The notes under the pieces were generated by a model. The model was not told the origin of the DNA. It saw nothing but the letters and a program-made list of their open reading frames with translations, and did no database searches. From positions 62,001-126,000 of the forward strand of contig CAYQZV010000003.1 in NCBI GenBank assembly GCA_964422145.1: a DNA stretch of 64,000 bases, written 5' to 3'. This stretch comes from JACNKV01 sp964422145 (GTDB lineage: Bacteria > Fidelibacterota > Marinisomatia > Marinisomatales > JACNKV01). Position numbers and translations under genes: made by a program. Of this stretch, positions 28,100 to 35,774 are shown in pieces (position 1 is the stretch's first letter; each line of letters opens with the position of its first letter).

Positions 28100-28429
28100 A
28101 TGAAAAGAGTAACATTATTCAACATCACAGTTTTTCTAGCAGCGATGAGTTTTTTAAGCTGTTCTGGGAATAATCCGGGAGTAACTTCAGACTTTATTCC
28201 AGAGCAATATGAAAATCGCATTTATGAAGTATTTGGGATGGATTGCCCGGGTTGCCATGGGGGATTAGAAAAACTCGTCAAAAAAGTCTCTCTGGTAAAA
28301 CATGCAGAAGCCAATTGGGAAGAGAAACAATTGGTGGTTTATTTTCAAAAAGGAGCTGAATTACACGATGAAGATATTTACAATGCGATTAAACGTGCCA
28401 ATCTCACAGCAGGTCAACGGCTCAAGTAG
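28100..28429 (+). CDS. HMA-domain lipoprotein (heavy-metal binding)
   Basis: A 109-residue protein with a lipoprotein signal (lipobox FLSC, Cys about 21) and one heavy-metal-associated domain. The metal-binding motif is GMDCPGCHGGLEKLVKK, the standard GMxCxxC pattern, followed by the beta-alpha-beta-beta-alpha-beta fold of MerP/CopZ-like proteins. Membrane anchoring suggests metal capture in the periplasm; the metal is unknown. The outer-membrane-type protein at 28451 follows 21 bp later and is probably co-transcribed. Both sit between the two direct repeats. Confidence 0.85.
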   Translation: MKRVTLFNITVFLAAMSFLSCSGNNPGVTSDFIPEQYENRIYEVFGMDCPGCHGGLEKLVKKVSLVKHAEANWEEKQLVVYFQKGAELHDEDIYNAIKRANLTAGQRLK

Positions 28430-28450
28430 TTCAATCAATCAGGTTATATT

Positions 28451-29293
28451 ATGTTAAAACTTTTAAATTCTTTCTGTATCTATATTGTTACAATCGTTCT
28501 TTTAACCTCGAGTGTAAAAACAGCAGGGATTAGTGTTGATGCCGGTCTGACTCCACCCGAAGATCGATGGATGTTCAGAACCCAACTTCGATATATGAGC
28601 AAGGAAAATGACATGACCCGTATGAACAGCCAAATGATAGGGTCAGTCTTTGCTTATGGTCTTCGCCGAAATGTAACATTAATGGTCAAGCAAATGGTGA
28701 TAAATCGAACCATGACTATGGGTGGAATGGATACGAAAATCTCAGGACTCTCGGATCTATCCTTGATGTGCAAATACGGAATATTTCGGAAAAATACACG
28801 GGATTATACTGTGGGCGTTGCATCGACTATCGCTTTGAAAATTCCCAGCGGTGATGATGCCTTTACATCTGAAACATGGGATGTACGTCCCGGATTATAT
28901 TTGTCTTGGCGAAAAGGATATTGGGCTACAGACGTTAGTCTAGCTTATGCCCGGAATGGATTTGCCGGAGAGAACAGTCAAGGTATAGAACCGGGCGATG
29001 AAATCTCTTTTGACGGGGCTGCAGCTTATCAGATCAGTATGGGTAATAAATCACGATTATCATTCACTCCGGTATTGGAACTGTCTTATAACAAATTTTT
29101 ACCGGATAATTTCAACAATCAAGGCGTTATCAACAGTGGTGAATCTATTCTTTTCATCTCACCCGGAGTTAAACTGACCAAATCATCTTTCATCTTTGAA
29201 ACATTATTACAATTGCCTGCTTGGCAAGATCAAAATGGTACTCAATTGAAACATTCAGCCAGGGGTCTGGTTGGAATACGATTTATGTTTTGA
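28451..29293 (+). CDS. Outer-membrane beta-barrel protein of the MetA/phenol-degradation-like family
   Basis: A 280-residue exported protein: signal peptide about residues 1-25, then regular amphipathic strands ending in a C-terminal Phe (LVGIRFMF), typical of outer-membrane barrels. The order of strands, with AYGLRRNVTLMVK early, a conserved IPSGDD turn in the middle and FISPGVKLTKSSFIFETLLQ late, resembles barrels annotated as putative MetA-pathway proteins. Its role is not known. Linkage to the HMA lipoprotein hints at metal transport or sensing. It contains several Met-rich segments (MTRMNSQM, MTMGGMDT) that could bind Cu(I); this is inference. Confidence 0.7.
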   Translation: MLKLLNSFCIYIVTIVLLTSSVKTAGISVDAGLTPPEDRWMFRTQLRYMSKENDMTRMNSQMIGSVFAYGLRRNVTLMVKQMVINRTMTMGGMDTKISGLSDLSLMCKYGIFRKNTRDYTVGVASTIALKIPSGDDAFTSETWDVRPGLYLSWRKGYWATDVSLAYARNGFAGENSQGIEPGDEISFDGAAAYQISMGNKSRLSFTPVLELSYNKFLPDNFNNQGVINSGESILFISPGVKLTKSSFIFETLLQLPAWQDQNGTQLKHSARGLVGIRFMF

Positions 29294-29319
29294 TATGAGC
29301 AAACCCCAGTTAGAATTAA

Positions 29320-29457
29320 TAAAAAAGGCAGGATCTCTCCTGCCTTTTTTTTAATTCACTAAAGTTGTATCAAGTTCAGGTGGTTTCGGTTTTTGTCCCC
29401 AGTAATCCGGACGGGTATTAATGATCCAAACCACATTTTGATCGGTTTGATAGACAC
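29320..29457. repeat. Direct repeat copy B (pairs with 27841-27976)
   Basis: The parental-looking copy: it includes the real 3' end of the intact DUF4340 gene and its terminator. The copies start 1,479 bp apart in the same orientation. Confidence 0.9.
29321..29352. terminator. Bidirectional terminator between convergent genes
   Basis: Stem GGCAGGA/TCCTGCC (7 bp, perfect), loop TCTC, with six As before and eight Ts after. It separates the plus-strand barrel gene (stop 29293) from the minus-strand DUF4340 gene (stop 29351) and can end both. Confidence 0.9.
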
Positions 29458-29905
29458 TTTCATCCCCTTTGATACGCACGTTATTCCGCGAATAATCTGA
29501 TTTGGACGAACCAAAGATAAAATGTCCGATTTCATCGTCAAAAGGATCATAAAGGATCAAATGTGTTCCTGATGAATCATCGACAGAATATTTAGTATAC
29601 TTATCCGGATTGATTGACAAAACTGTACCTTTTTTTGTCTTCAGCACTTTTTCAAAGAGATTCTCTATTGAATTCTCTTTGATCACCAGCGTGTCGTGTC
29701 CGGTAATTTGCCATGATGTATCGATTTTGACAATTTCAAGTTCTTCACCGCTCTTTTTTATCACCACACGGCAAACAGCTCCATCGTCTTCCGAATAGAG
29801 ATTCAGAGAATGACTTGTGAAATTTTGCTGATACAGAACCGTCAGCGCATAAACCGCAACTAGGGCTGTGAACGCAATAAGTCCATATTTCATGTTTTTA
29901 CTCAT
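29351..29905 (-). CDS. DUF4340 domain protein of a Gld-like ABC module
   Basis: A 184-residue protein with one N-terminal membrane helix (about residues 7-24) and an extracytoplasmic domain of the DUF4340 type, short for that family. Its start overlaps the auxiliary gene upstream by 8 bp and is preceded by GGAGG. DUF4340 genes commonly follow ABC-2 permease and GldG-like genes, which is the arrangement here. Function unknown; it probably works with the transporter on the periplasmic side. Its last 36 codons are duplicated at 27870-27976. Confidence 0.8.
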   Translation of the reverse strand: MSKNMKYGLIAFTALVAVYALTVLYQQNFTSHSLNLYSEDDGAVCRVVIKKSGEELEIVKIDTSWQITGHDTLVIKENSIENLFEKVLKTKKGTVLSINPDKYTKYSVDDSSGTHLILYDPFDDEIGHFIFGSSKSDYSRNNVRIKGDESVYQTDQNVVWIINTRPDYWGQKPKPPELDTTLVN

Positions 29906-31418
29906 AAATATCCTCCAAAATCCGTGCTCGTTTTGCTTCTTTCTTCATTCTGATAAATCCAAATGCGATAATCAAAAGCGACGGTAAAACGATATTCATC
30001 CATTTCCAACGATTACGGACATCATCTTCAAGTTCAGATAATGGGCGGCTTGTTATTTCTCGGGAGCGCAACGAGATCAATTCACTGTCTCCGGTGAGAA
30101 AATCTACTGCATTCATTGCAAAGATCTGATTCTCTGCAGATGCTCCACCTCCACCGTCAGCAAAGAAGTTCATATCCGCGACTAAAATGATCTGGCTCAT
30201 TAAGTTCGTCCCGGAATGTGTGTATTCAGATCGAGCGGCAAGGACTTTCCCCTTCTCTGTCAACTGCTGAAAAGCAATATTCTGTTTTGGATCAGGACTC
30301 AGATTGAAGGATCCGCTGGCGGTACCGGAACGATTCGAGGAAAAGAACAACGGCGTCACTCGTGCATTTGAATTGGTCGTCATTGTATCATCAATCACAA
30401 TCTCACTCGGGAATAAAAGCTGAAGCTGCTCCAACCCGGCAACGACAGGTTCATCTTTATTGAAAGACTGAACCACCGGTAAGAACGGATATTCCATCGG
30501 AACATTCATCCGGATGAAGCCCATATTTTGCATCACATTCACCCTGCCGCAGTTCTTATCCATGACGAGATTAGACTGTAGATTGAATCCGTATTGGCCT
30601 AAAATTGCAATCATATCAGATTCTATGGGTGATGCCTGCTGGGTTTGGATATCCGTTTTTACTCCGGCTTGCGCAATGAACAAATTACCACCGCGTGATA
30701 AAAACGCATTCATGTTTGCGGCTTCATTATCCGAAAGAGTATCAGCTGTACCTGAGAGCAAAAGTACGTTAATATCCGAGGATACTTCATTTTCAAGATC
30801 AACCGGATTGACACGAAATCTCTGCTGCAATGCCATGGTAATATTTTCACTTTTAACCTCTTCATCACGCAGGGATGCCAGCCCGATCATTTCTTTTTGA
30901 GTATCGACTAATTTTTTGATCCGTGTGGTGATCTCATATTCCAAACCGGTTGTGGTTTGAATAACAGGGATCACTTCTCGTTGATCTTCATAGAGGAAAA
31001 CCATTCCCATAAAGACCCTTTTAATCTCTAATTTATCATTTTCAACAACCTGAAGCTGTACGGGTTGGATACCGCTTTTTTGAGCTTCTTGTTCAAGATC
31101 TTTATCTGTCTCCGGTTTGAAAAACTCAAAACGAATATTCCCGTCTGAAAAGGCAGCGTATTCTTCTAAAATATCTTGAAGGTATCGTCGGTTATTCCCG
31201 TATTCTCCCGGAAGATTATCTGAAAAATAGACCTTCATTGTGAAGAGATCATCAACTTTCTCTACAACAGATCGACTGGATTCTGACAGCGAGTACCGTT
31301 GATTATCGGTTAAATCCAAGCGGAAAAACCAATTTCTTGATATGAGATTCATCAATACTAAACTTGTAAGAAATATCCCAAGAAAGATCAGATAGATTTT
31401 TTTATTTTGAATTCCCAT
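29898..31418 (-). CDS. GldG-like ABC transporter auxiliary protein
   Basis: A 506-residue protein of the GldG/ABC_transp_aux type. There is a membrane helix near the N terminus (IYLIFLGIFLTSLVLMNLIS), then RWFFRLDLTDNQRYSLSESS-like sequence (here NWFFRLDLTDNQRYSLS), a large extracytoplasmic part with a DUF4350-like region, and a final helix about 25 residues from the C terminus before an Arg/Lys-rich tail. I prefer the ATG at 31418, with GGAGG eight bases upstream, over the ATG at 31433. The gene overlaps the DUF4340 gene. In Flavobacterium GldG is needed for gliding; here it is more likely a general export-related module. Confidence 0.85.
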   Translation of the reverse strand: MGIQNKKIYLIFLGIFLTSLVLMNLISRNWFFRLDLTDNQRYSLSESSRSVVEKVDDLFTMKVYFSDNLPGEYGNNRRYLQDILEEYAAFSDGNIRFEFFKPETDKDLEQEAQKSGIQPVQLQVVENDKLEIKRVFMGMVFLYEDQREVIPVIQTTTGLEYEITTRIKKLVDTQKEMIGLASLRDEEVKSENITMALQQRFRVNPVDLENEVSSDINVLLLSGTADTLSDNEAANMNAFLSRGGNLFIAQAGVKTDIQTQQASPIESDMIAILGQYGFNLQSNLVMDKNCGRVNVMQNMGFIRMNVPMEYPFLPVVQSFNKDEPVVAGLEQLQLLFPSEIVIDDTMTTNSNARVTPLFFSSNRSGTASGSFNLSPDPKQNIAFQQLTEKGKVLAARSEYTHSGTNLMSQIILVADMNFFADGGGGASAENQIFAMNAVDFLTGDSELISLRSREITSRPLSELEDDVRNRWKWMNIVLPSLLIIAFGFIRMKKEAKRARILEDIYE

Positions 31419-31423
31419 CGTTT

Positions 31424-32137
31424 CTACCTCCATTTCCTGATTTCAAGTGTACGAACGGTCATCACAAGGAAAAATCCGATTACCGAAAAGAAATAGATCA
31501 GATTTCTCGAGTCAACGACTCCACGTGAAATATTCGAAAAATGATATTCCACACTCAAAAATTGGATGATACCCGCTAACGAGATTGGAACGAAGATCAG
31601 TAGTTTATCCATCAAAAAGAAAACCAGGATGATGAACAAACCAATGATAAAGGCAACCACCTGATTATCTGTTACACTGCTTGAAAACGTTCCCACGGAT
31701 GCGTATACTGCTCCAACCAGAGCTAACCCAAGATAACCGGTAAATACGGCTCCATAGTCGATATTGAGTCCAACACTGACCAATGTAAAGAAGTGGATCA
31801 ATGTAATAGCAAGTCCGATCAAGATCAATGAAAATGCAGCAAAGAATTTGCCTAAAATGAATTCACTGTCTTTAATCGGCATTGTATGGATGATCTCGAT
31901 TGTTCCAACGTTTTTCTCCCTTGCAATCAATCCCATGGTTACCGCAGGGATGAAAAACAGATACACCAACGGGACAATATTGAACAATGCACGCATGTTG
32001 GATTGGTTAAACAGGAAAAACGTATTCGTGAAAAAGTATCCATTCACAATCGCGAAGATGACGAGAAAAATATACGCCATAGGACTATTAAAGTAATACT
32101 TTAGTTCTTTTTGATATATTGCTATTATATTACGCAT
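31424..32137 (-). CDS. ABC-2 type permease, GldF-like
   Basis: A 237-residue membrane protein with about six helices. It starts with IIAIYQKELKYYFNSPMAYIF, typical of GldF/NosY-like ABC-2 permeases, followed by the GLIAREKNVGTIEIIHTMPIKDSEFILGKF coupling region (about residues 70-95). It overlaps the ATPase gene by one base (TAATG), and its stop overlaps the ribosome-binding site of the GldG-like gene. The substrate is unknown. Confidence 0.9.
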   Translation of the reverse strand: MRNIIAIYQKELKYYFNSPMAYIFLVIFAIVNGYFFTNTFFLFNQSNMRALFNIVPLVYLFFIPAVTMGLIAREKNVGTIEIIHTMPIKDSEFILGKFFAAFSLILIGLAITLIHFFTLVSVGLNIDYGAVFTGYLGLALVGAVYASVGTFSSSVTDNQVVAFIIGLFIILVFFLMDKLLIFVPISLAGIIQFLSVEYHFSNISRGVVDSRNLIYFFSVIGFFLVMTVRTLEIRKWR

Positions 32138-33078
32138 TACTTCCTCCCCCCTGATGTGAGTGATCTGAAAATATTTTCTAACTCAATACGATGAGGGCTC
32201 ATTTCTGTGATCGTCCAATTGTTCTTCACCGCAAACGTGAAAATGTCCATTCTCGGATCCTTATCTTTAGCATATTCTAAATGCAGAACTCGATGATTAT
32301 CTTTAATGGTTTCTATCTGTGCAACTTTTACCGAAGGATTCGTTGCTGCGAATGTTTCAAGATTTGCATCGGTTGCATCGTGAACTTCAAGCGTTAATCG
32401 AGTATTGCCGATGAAACCGCTCATCAGTTCTTGACTGGTGCCGTCTGCAACAATTTCTCCCTCATGAATAATAACAATTCGGTCAACCGTTGCTTGGATT
32501 TCCTGAAGAATGTGACTTGAGATCATCACAAGTTTTTCTTTCCCCAGTTCTTTGATCAATTCACGGATCTCGACGATCTGATTCGGGTCAAGACCCGTAA
32601 CAGGCTCATCCAGCAGTAAGATCGCAGGATCGTGGATCATTGCTGCGGCTAAACCGATCCGCTGCTTATATCCTTTCGAACAAGCGCTGATCTTCCGATG
32701 AACGACCCCTTTCAAACCGCATTGATCGATCACCCGAGAAATCGCTGTTTTAAACGCTTTGCCTTCGATCCCGCGGATTTGAGCTGTAAAATGTAAGAAA
32801 TCATAAACAATCATCTCGGTGTAGAGCGGATTTAATTCCGCTAAATAGCCGATCTGTTCTTGTATCTTTTGCGGATGTTCAACGATGTTCAGATCATTGA
32901 CATACACATTGCCTTTTGTCGGCATCAAAAATCCGGTGATGACCTTCAGCGTCGTCGTTTTTCCGGCACCGTTCGCACCGAGAAACCCGAGGATCTCACC
33001 GTCATTTACGGTAAAGCTGATGTCTTTAACAGCCTTTACATCGCCGTAGTATTTTGATAGATTTTCAATTTTAATCAT
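32137..33078 (-). CDS. ABC transporter ATPase, GldA-like
   Basis: A 313-residue ATPase of the ABC-2 type. Walker A is FLGANGAGKTTTLK (about residues 33-45), the signature is CSKGYKQRIGLAAAM in place of LSGGQ, and Walker B is AILLLDEPVTGLDP. A C-terminal regulatory extension of about 90 residues is typical of GldA/NatA-like proteins. It is the first gene of a tightly packed four-gene unit with the permease, the GldG-like auxiliary protein and DUF4340. Confidence 0.93.
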   Translation of the reverse strand: MIKIENLSKYYGDVKAVKDISFTVNDGEILGFLGANGAGKTTTLKVITGFLMPTKGNVYVNDLNIVEHPQKIQEQIGYLAELNPLYTEMIVYDFLHFTAQIRGIEGKAFKTAISRVIDQCGLKGVVHRKISACSKGYKQRIGLAAAMIHDPAILLLDEPVTGLDPNQIVEIRELIKELGKEKLVMISSHILQEIQATVDRIVIIHEGEIVADGTSQELMSGFIGNTRLTLEVHDATDANLETFAATNPSVKVAQIETIKDNHRVLHLEYAKDKDPRMDIFTFAVKNNWTITEMSPHRIELENIFRSLTSGGRK

Positions 33079-33186
33079 TGAATATTGTCCTCCTTCGTAG
33101 CTTAAAATTTACATATTTCATAACGTACACCGCAAAAATTAGTTCCAGCATTTCCTATAGAAAAAATCTAAGATAATTAAAAAAGA

Positions 33187-33210
33187 AAGCCCCTCAAATC
33201 TGAGGGGCTT
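33187..33210 (-). terminator. Intrinsic terminator after the lipoprotein gene
   Basis: Ten-bp perfect stem (AAGCCCCTCA / TGAGGGGCTT) with an AATC loop. On the minus strand it is followed by a T-rich tract (TTTCTTTTTT), 37 bp after the stop of the lipoprotein gene. The plus side also has a short T-run. Confidence 0.9.
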
Positions 33211-33247
33211 TTACTTACGTTACAGTTAATACAAGGAGGTCCAAATT

Positions 33248-34228
33248 TTAACGTCGGACTGACCGATAAGGTAAACTCCAAAATGCGGTGTGAACATCCT
33301 CTTGCGTTGAAAAGAGTGTGCCATAATCAATCACATCATAAAAGGCTCGAAATGCGCGCGCTTGATGTCCGGGTCCCGGCCCGTGGACTCGCCAAATCCG
33401 TGTGAAGGTGTCATCTAAGGCCACTTCATCGCCAAGATGTTCGCCGTCGTCAAACATACAGCGCCGTGCTTTATGTCTCCGGTCTCGTCCGAAATGCATC
33501 ATGACTTTTTCTCCGCTTCGGAAATCATAGATCGGATCCTGGTTGGATATTGACACTTCAATTTTGATCGGAGCCCATGCTGCAAATGTCGGAATATCCT
33601 CTCTTGCAATGAAGGTGTCCCATACATTGTCATCTTCGACAGCAAAGACAGATTCCCACGTGGTTTGATCTTCACTTAAACGGAAGTATTCCAGTTTAGT
33701 GACGGCCACTTTTTCACCGATGCCGCCGACGCCGATTGTAAAATCTTTAATCCGCCATTCAGTTGAATCAACTTCCGGGTTTTCAACAGGCTCAAACCGT
33801 ACTTTTCTCTGAAAATCCTGAGTGAAAGGTTTCGCAGCTGAATCGATCAGCGTGAAAGTGGTATCAAACACTTTGACGATGAAAAATCCCTCAACGGTGC
33901 AATTAACTTCAGCCAGAATTTCATTATCGCCATGTGTGTATTGCACATCACGATCTACGGATTCAATACGACGGCCAAACCGATAATGCCAAATGCTGTC
34001 CGGTGGATAATCACCGTCCAATAATAATTTGGGTGAGCTCTCTTCAAGACCTTCAACATATTCTTCCGGAGCTGCTCCCTCGTCGCCAAAACCATCTAAC
34101 CCTAACATTTCATCAGCCAAAAGAAGTTGATGGAGCTCAGCTTCTAATACTAAGTTTGATTCAATTTTATCCTCACAGGACATCAGAACAAATCCTGCAA
34201 TGATCGTTGTAATAAGTATGCGTTTCAT
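33248..34228 (-). CDS. Hypothetical lipoprotein
   Basis: A 326-residue protein with a lipoprotein signal peptide (lipobox LMSC, Cys18), then an acidic, mixed alpha/beta chain with several Trp and Asp-rich turns. I recognise no family. The C-terminal part carries an unusual His/Arg-rich segment (HFGRDRRHKARRCMFDDGEH) and ends in Arg-rich sequence. It lies 21 bp after the Spy-like gene and may belong to the ECF-controlled operon, closed by the terminator at 33187. Confidence 0.7.
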   Translation of the reverse strand: MKRILITTIIAGFVLMSCEDKIESNLVLEAELHQLLLADEMLGLDGFGDEGAAPEEYVEGLEESSPKLLLDGDYPPDSIWHYRFGRRIESVDRDVQYTHGDNEILAEVNCTVEGFFIVKVFDTTFTLIDSAAKPFTQDFQRKVRFEPVENPEVDSTEWRIKDFTIGVGGIGEKVAVTKLEYFRLSEDQTTWESVFAVEDDNVWDTFIAREDIPTFAAWAPIKIEVSISNQDPIYDFRSGEKVMMHFGRDRRHKARRCMFDDGEHLGDEVALDDTFTRIWRVHGPGPGHQARAFRAFYDVIDYGTLFSTQEDVHTAFWSLPYRSVRR

Positions 34229-34249
34229 TCTATACTCTTTCTTTGTTGA

Positions 34250-34756
34250 TTAATTCCAAAATCCTTTACGACCGCGATGTTCTTTCATCCGTTTTCCGCG
34301 ATGTTTACGGATTTCTTTTTTCATTTCATTTCGCATTTGATGTTCCATACCAAGCAGTTTAAACCGCTGTGCATTATTGAGCGTTCCTTCCATCTTATGA
34401 AACAAAGCTTCACGGGCTTCGATACGTTTCAATTCCAGTACTTTCAGCTTTTCCATCTCTTGCTTGATCTCTTCATCCGAGATGACATCTCCCCGATCCA
34501 CTTTTTCACCGAGTTCACTGGTAATAGCTCTCTGTTCATCTCTAATGGCTTTCATTTCATCCCGATGCTGGCGAAATACCGGAAAAAATTTCTCGGCTTG
34601 ATCTTCGGTCAGTTTTAACTGTTCTGTCAGCTTCCACATGACCATCATTTCCATCTGTTCTCGTTTTTCTTCAAAATTTTTCCCGTCTTTAGGTTGTGCA
34701 GCAATAGCTGATAAGCACATCACCCCGATTAAGAATATCGTCATCTTTTTCATCAT
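34250..34756 (-). CDS. Spy/CpxP-like periplasmic protein
   Basis: A 168-residue protein with a signal peptide (about residues 1-20, ending AIAAQ), then a highly charged, all-helical chain. LTEDQAEKFFPVFRQHRDEM matches the LTxxQ motif of Spy/CpxP/CnrX-like stress chaperones and metal sensors. The C terminus is very basic and rich in His and Arg (RKHRGKRMKEHRGRKG). It is encoded directly behind the anti-sigma-like and ECF genes (ATGA overlap), a layout known for envelope-stress or metal-responsive systems. Confidence 0.8.
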   Translation of the reverse strand: MMKKMTIFLIGVMCLSAIAAQPKDGKNFEEKREQMEMMVMWKLTEQLKLTEDQAEKFFPVFRQHRDEMKAIRDEQRAITSELGEKVDRGDVISDEEIKQEMEKLKVLELKRIEAREALFHKMEGTLNNAQRFKLLGMEHQMRNEMKKEIRKHRGKRMKEHRGRKGFWN

Positions 34757-35109
34757 ATCGTCTCCTTTATTTCGGTTATCGTTTCATGATTTACTTCTTC
34801 TAATAATTCTAGTACAGTCCATACATCTTCATCAAATTCCAGCAGCAGCATAGCCAGATCATCGATATAGATTTCAGTCTCAATTGAAGAAGTTTCATCC
34901 GCATAGATATCGCTATGGATATCCAACTGCGAAAAAGTTAATAATCCAGTCAAAATGACCAACCCAATTGCAGACGCTCCGGATAGTACTTTTTGCTTCT
35001 TTTCAAGCTGCCGTTCCCATCGATGGTAAAGTTTGTCCAAAAACGCTGTTTTATCGGAAATTTCATGATCAACAGACATGATAGTTTGCAGTTTGTTTTC
35101 AAAATTCAT
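34753..35109 (-). CDS. Small membrane protein, probable anti-sigma factor
   Basis: A 118-residue protein with one central membrane helix (about residues 43-60, GASAIGLVILTGLLTFSQLD), a cytoplasmic-type N-terminal half and an acidic C-terminal half with many Glu and Asp. No zinc-binding anti-sigma motif is visible. The anti-sigma call rests on topology and on its place directly behind the ECF sigma gene, overlapping by ATGA. A structural role for the Spy-like protein as its partner sensor is possible. Confidence 0.6.
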   Translation of the reverse strand: MNFENKLQTIMSVDHEISDKTAFLDKLYHRWERQLEKKQKVLSGASAIGLVILTGLLTFSQLDIHSDIYADETSSIETEIYIDDLAMLLLEFDEDVWTVLELLEEVNHETITEIKETI

Positions 35110-35633
35110 TTGTTTCTCTCAAGGATTGATTTCAGCTTACGAATTCCGTGCTGATAATTTACTTTGGCTGAACCTTCTGTCGTTCCTGTCAATTTCGCAA
35201 TATCTTTGTAGGGTAAACTTTGAGCCGTCCGCATCGTTACCACCATTCTTTGTTTTTTTGGCAGGGATGCGATCCCGTTCCAAAGTTCTTTTCGTGTCCA
35301 CTCCATTTCAACAGATCGATCTGCTTCAACCGGTTCGGGTGCTTGGTCGAGGTGCAGTAAATGTTTCCACCGATTCCTTCGCATCCAGGAGTTTGCCGTG
35401 TTGAGATTGACTCTATATAAATAGGTCGTAAATGCGGATTTGAATTTGAATTTCTTAAGCGACTGATGACACTTAAGGAAAACATCCTGAGCAAGGTCTT
35501 CCGCTTCCATCTCATTTCCGGTGATCCGCAAAAAGAATCGGTAGGTCGAGTCAAGATGTCTTTTAACGAGTTCATCGAAAGCTGATCGGCTTCCTTGTTG
35601 AAATTGTTGAATGAGTTCATGGTCATTTTTCAT
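35106..35633 (-). CDS. RNA polymerase ECF sigma factor
   Basis: A 175-residue sigma-70 family protein with region 2 (DELVKRHLDSTYRFFLRITG then AEDLAQDVFLKCHQSL) and region 4 (LPKKQRMVVTMRTAQSLPYK then GTTEGSAKVNYQHGIRKLK). I use the ATG at 35633 because the longer reading adds 26 residues that are not part of the sigma fold. It heads an operon with the anti-sigma-like and Spy-like genes and probably controls it. Confidence 0.92.
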   Translation of the reverse strand: MKNDHELIQQFQQGSRSAFDELVKRHLDSTYRFFLRITGNEMEAEDLAQDVFLKCHQSLKKFKFKSAFTTYLYRVNLNTANSWMRRNRWKHLLHLDQAPEPVEADRSVEMEWTRKELWNGIASLPKKQRMVVTMRTAQSLPYKDIAKLTGTTEGSAKVNYQHGIRKLKSILERNK

Positions 35634-35774
35634 TTGTTCTACTCGTTTAGACTCTCTGGATGCGGAAATGTTAAAAAAGTTTTTTCGTACGATGAAACAC
35701 TTATTAAACACACCTCATCCGATTAAATCGTCTAAACCGTTGGGATTCCATCTGAAATCACATTAATTTTATTT

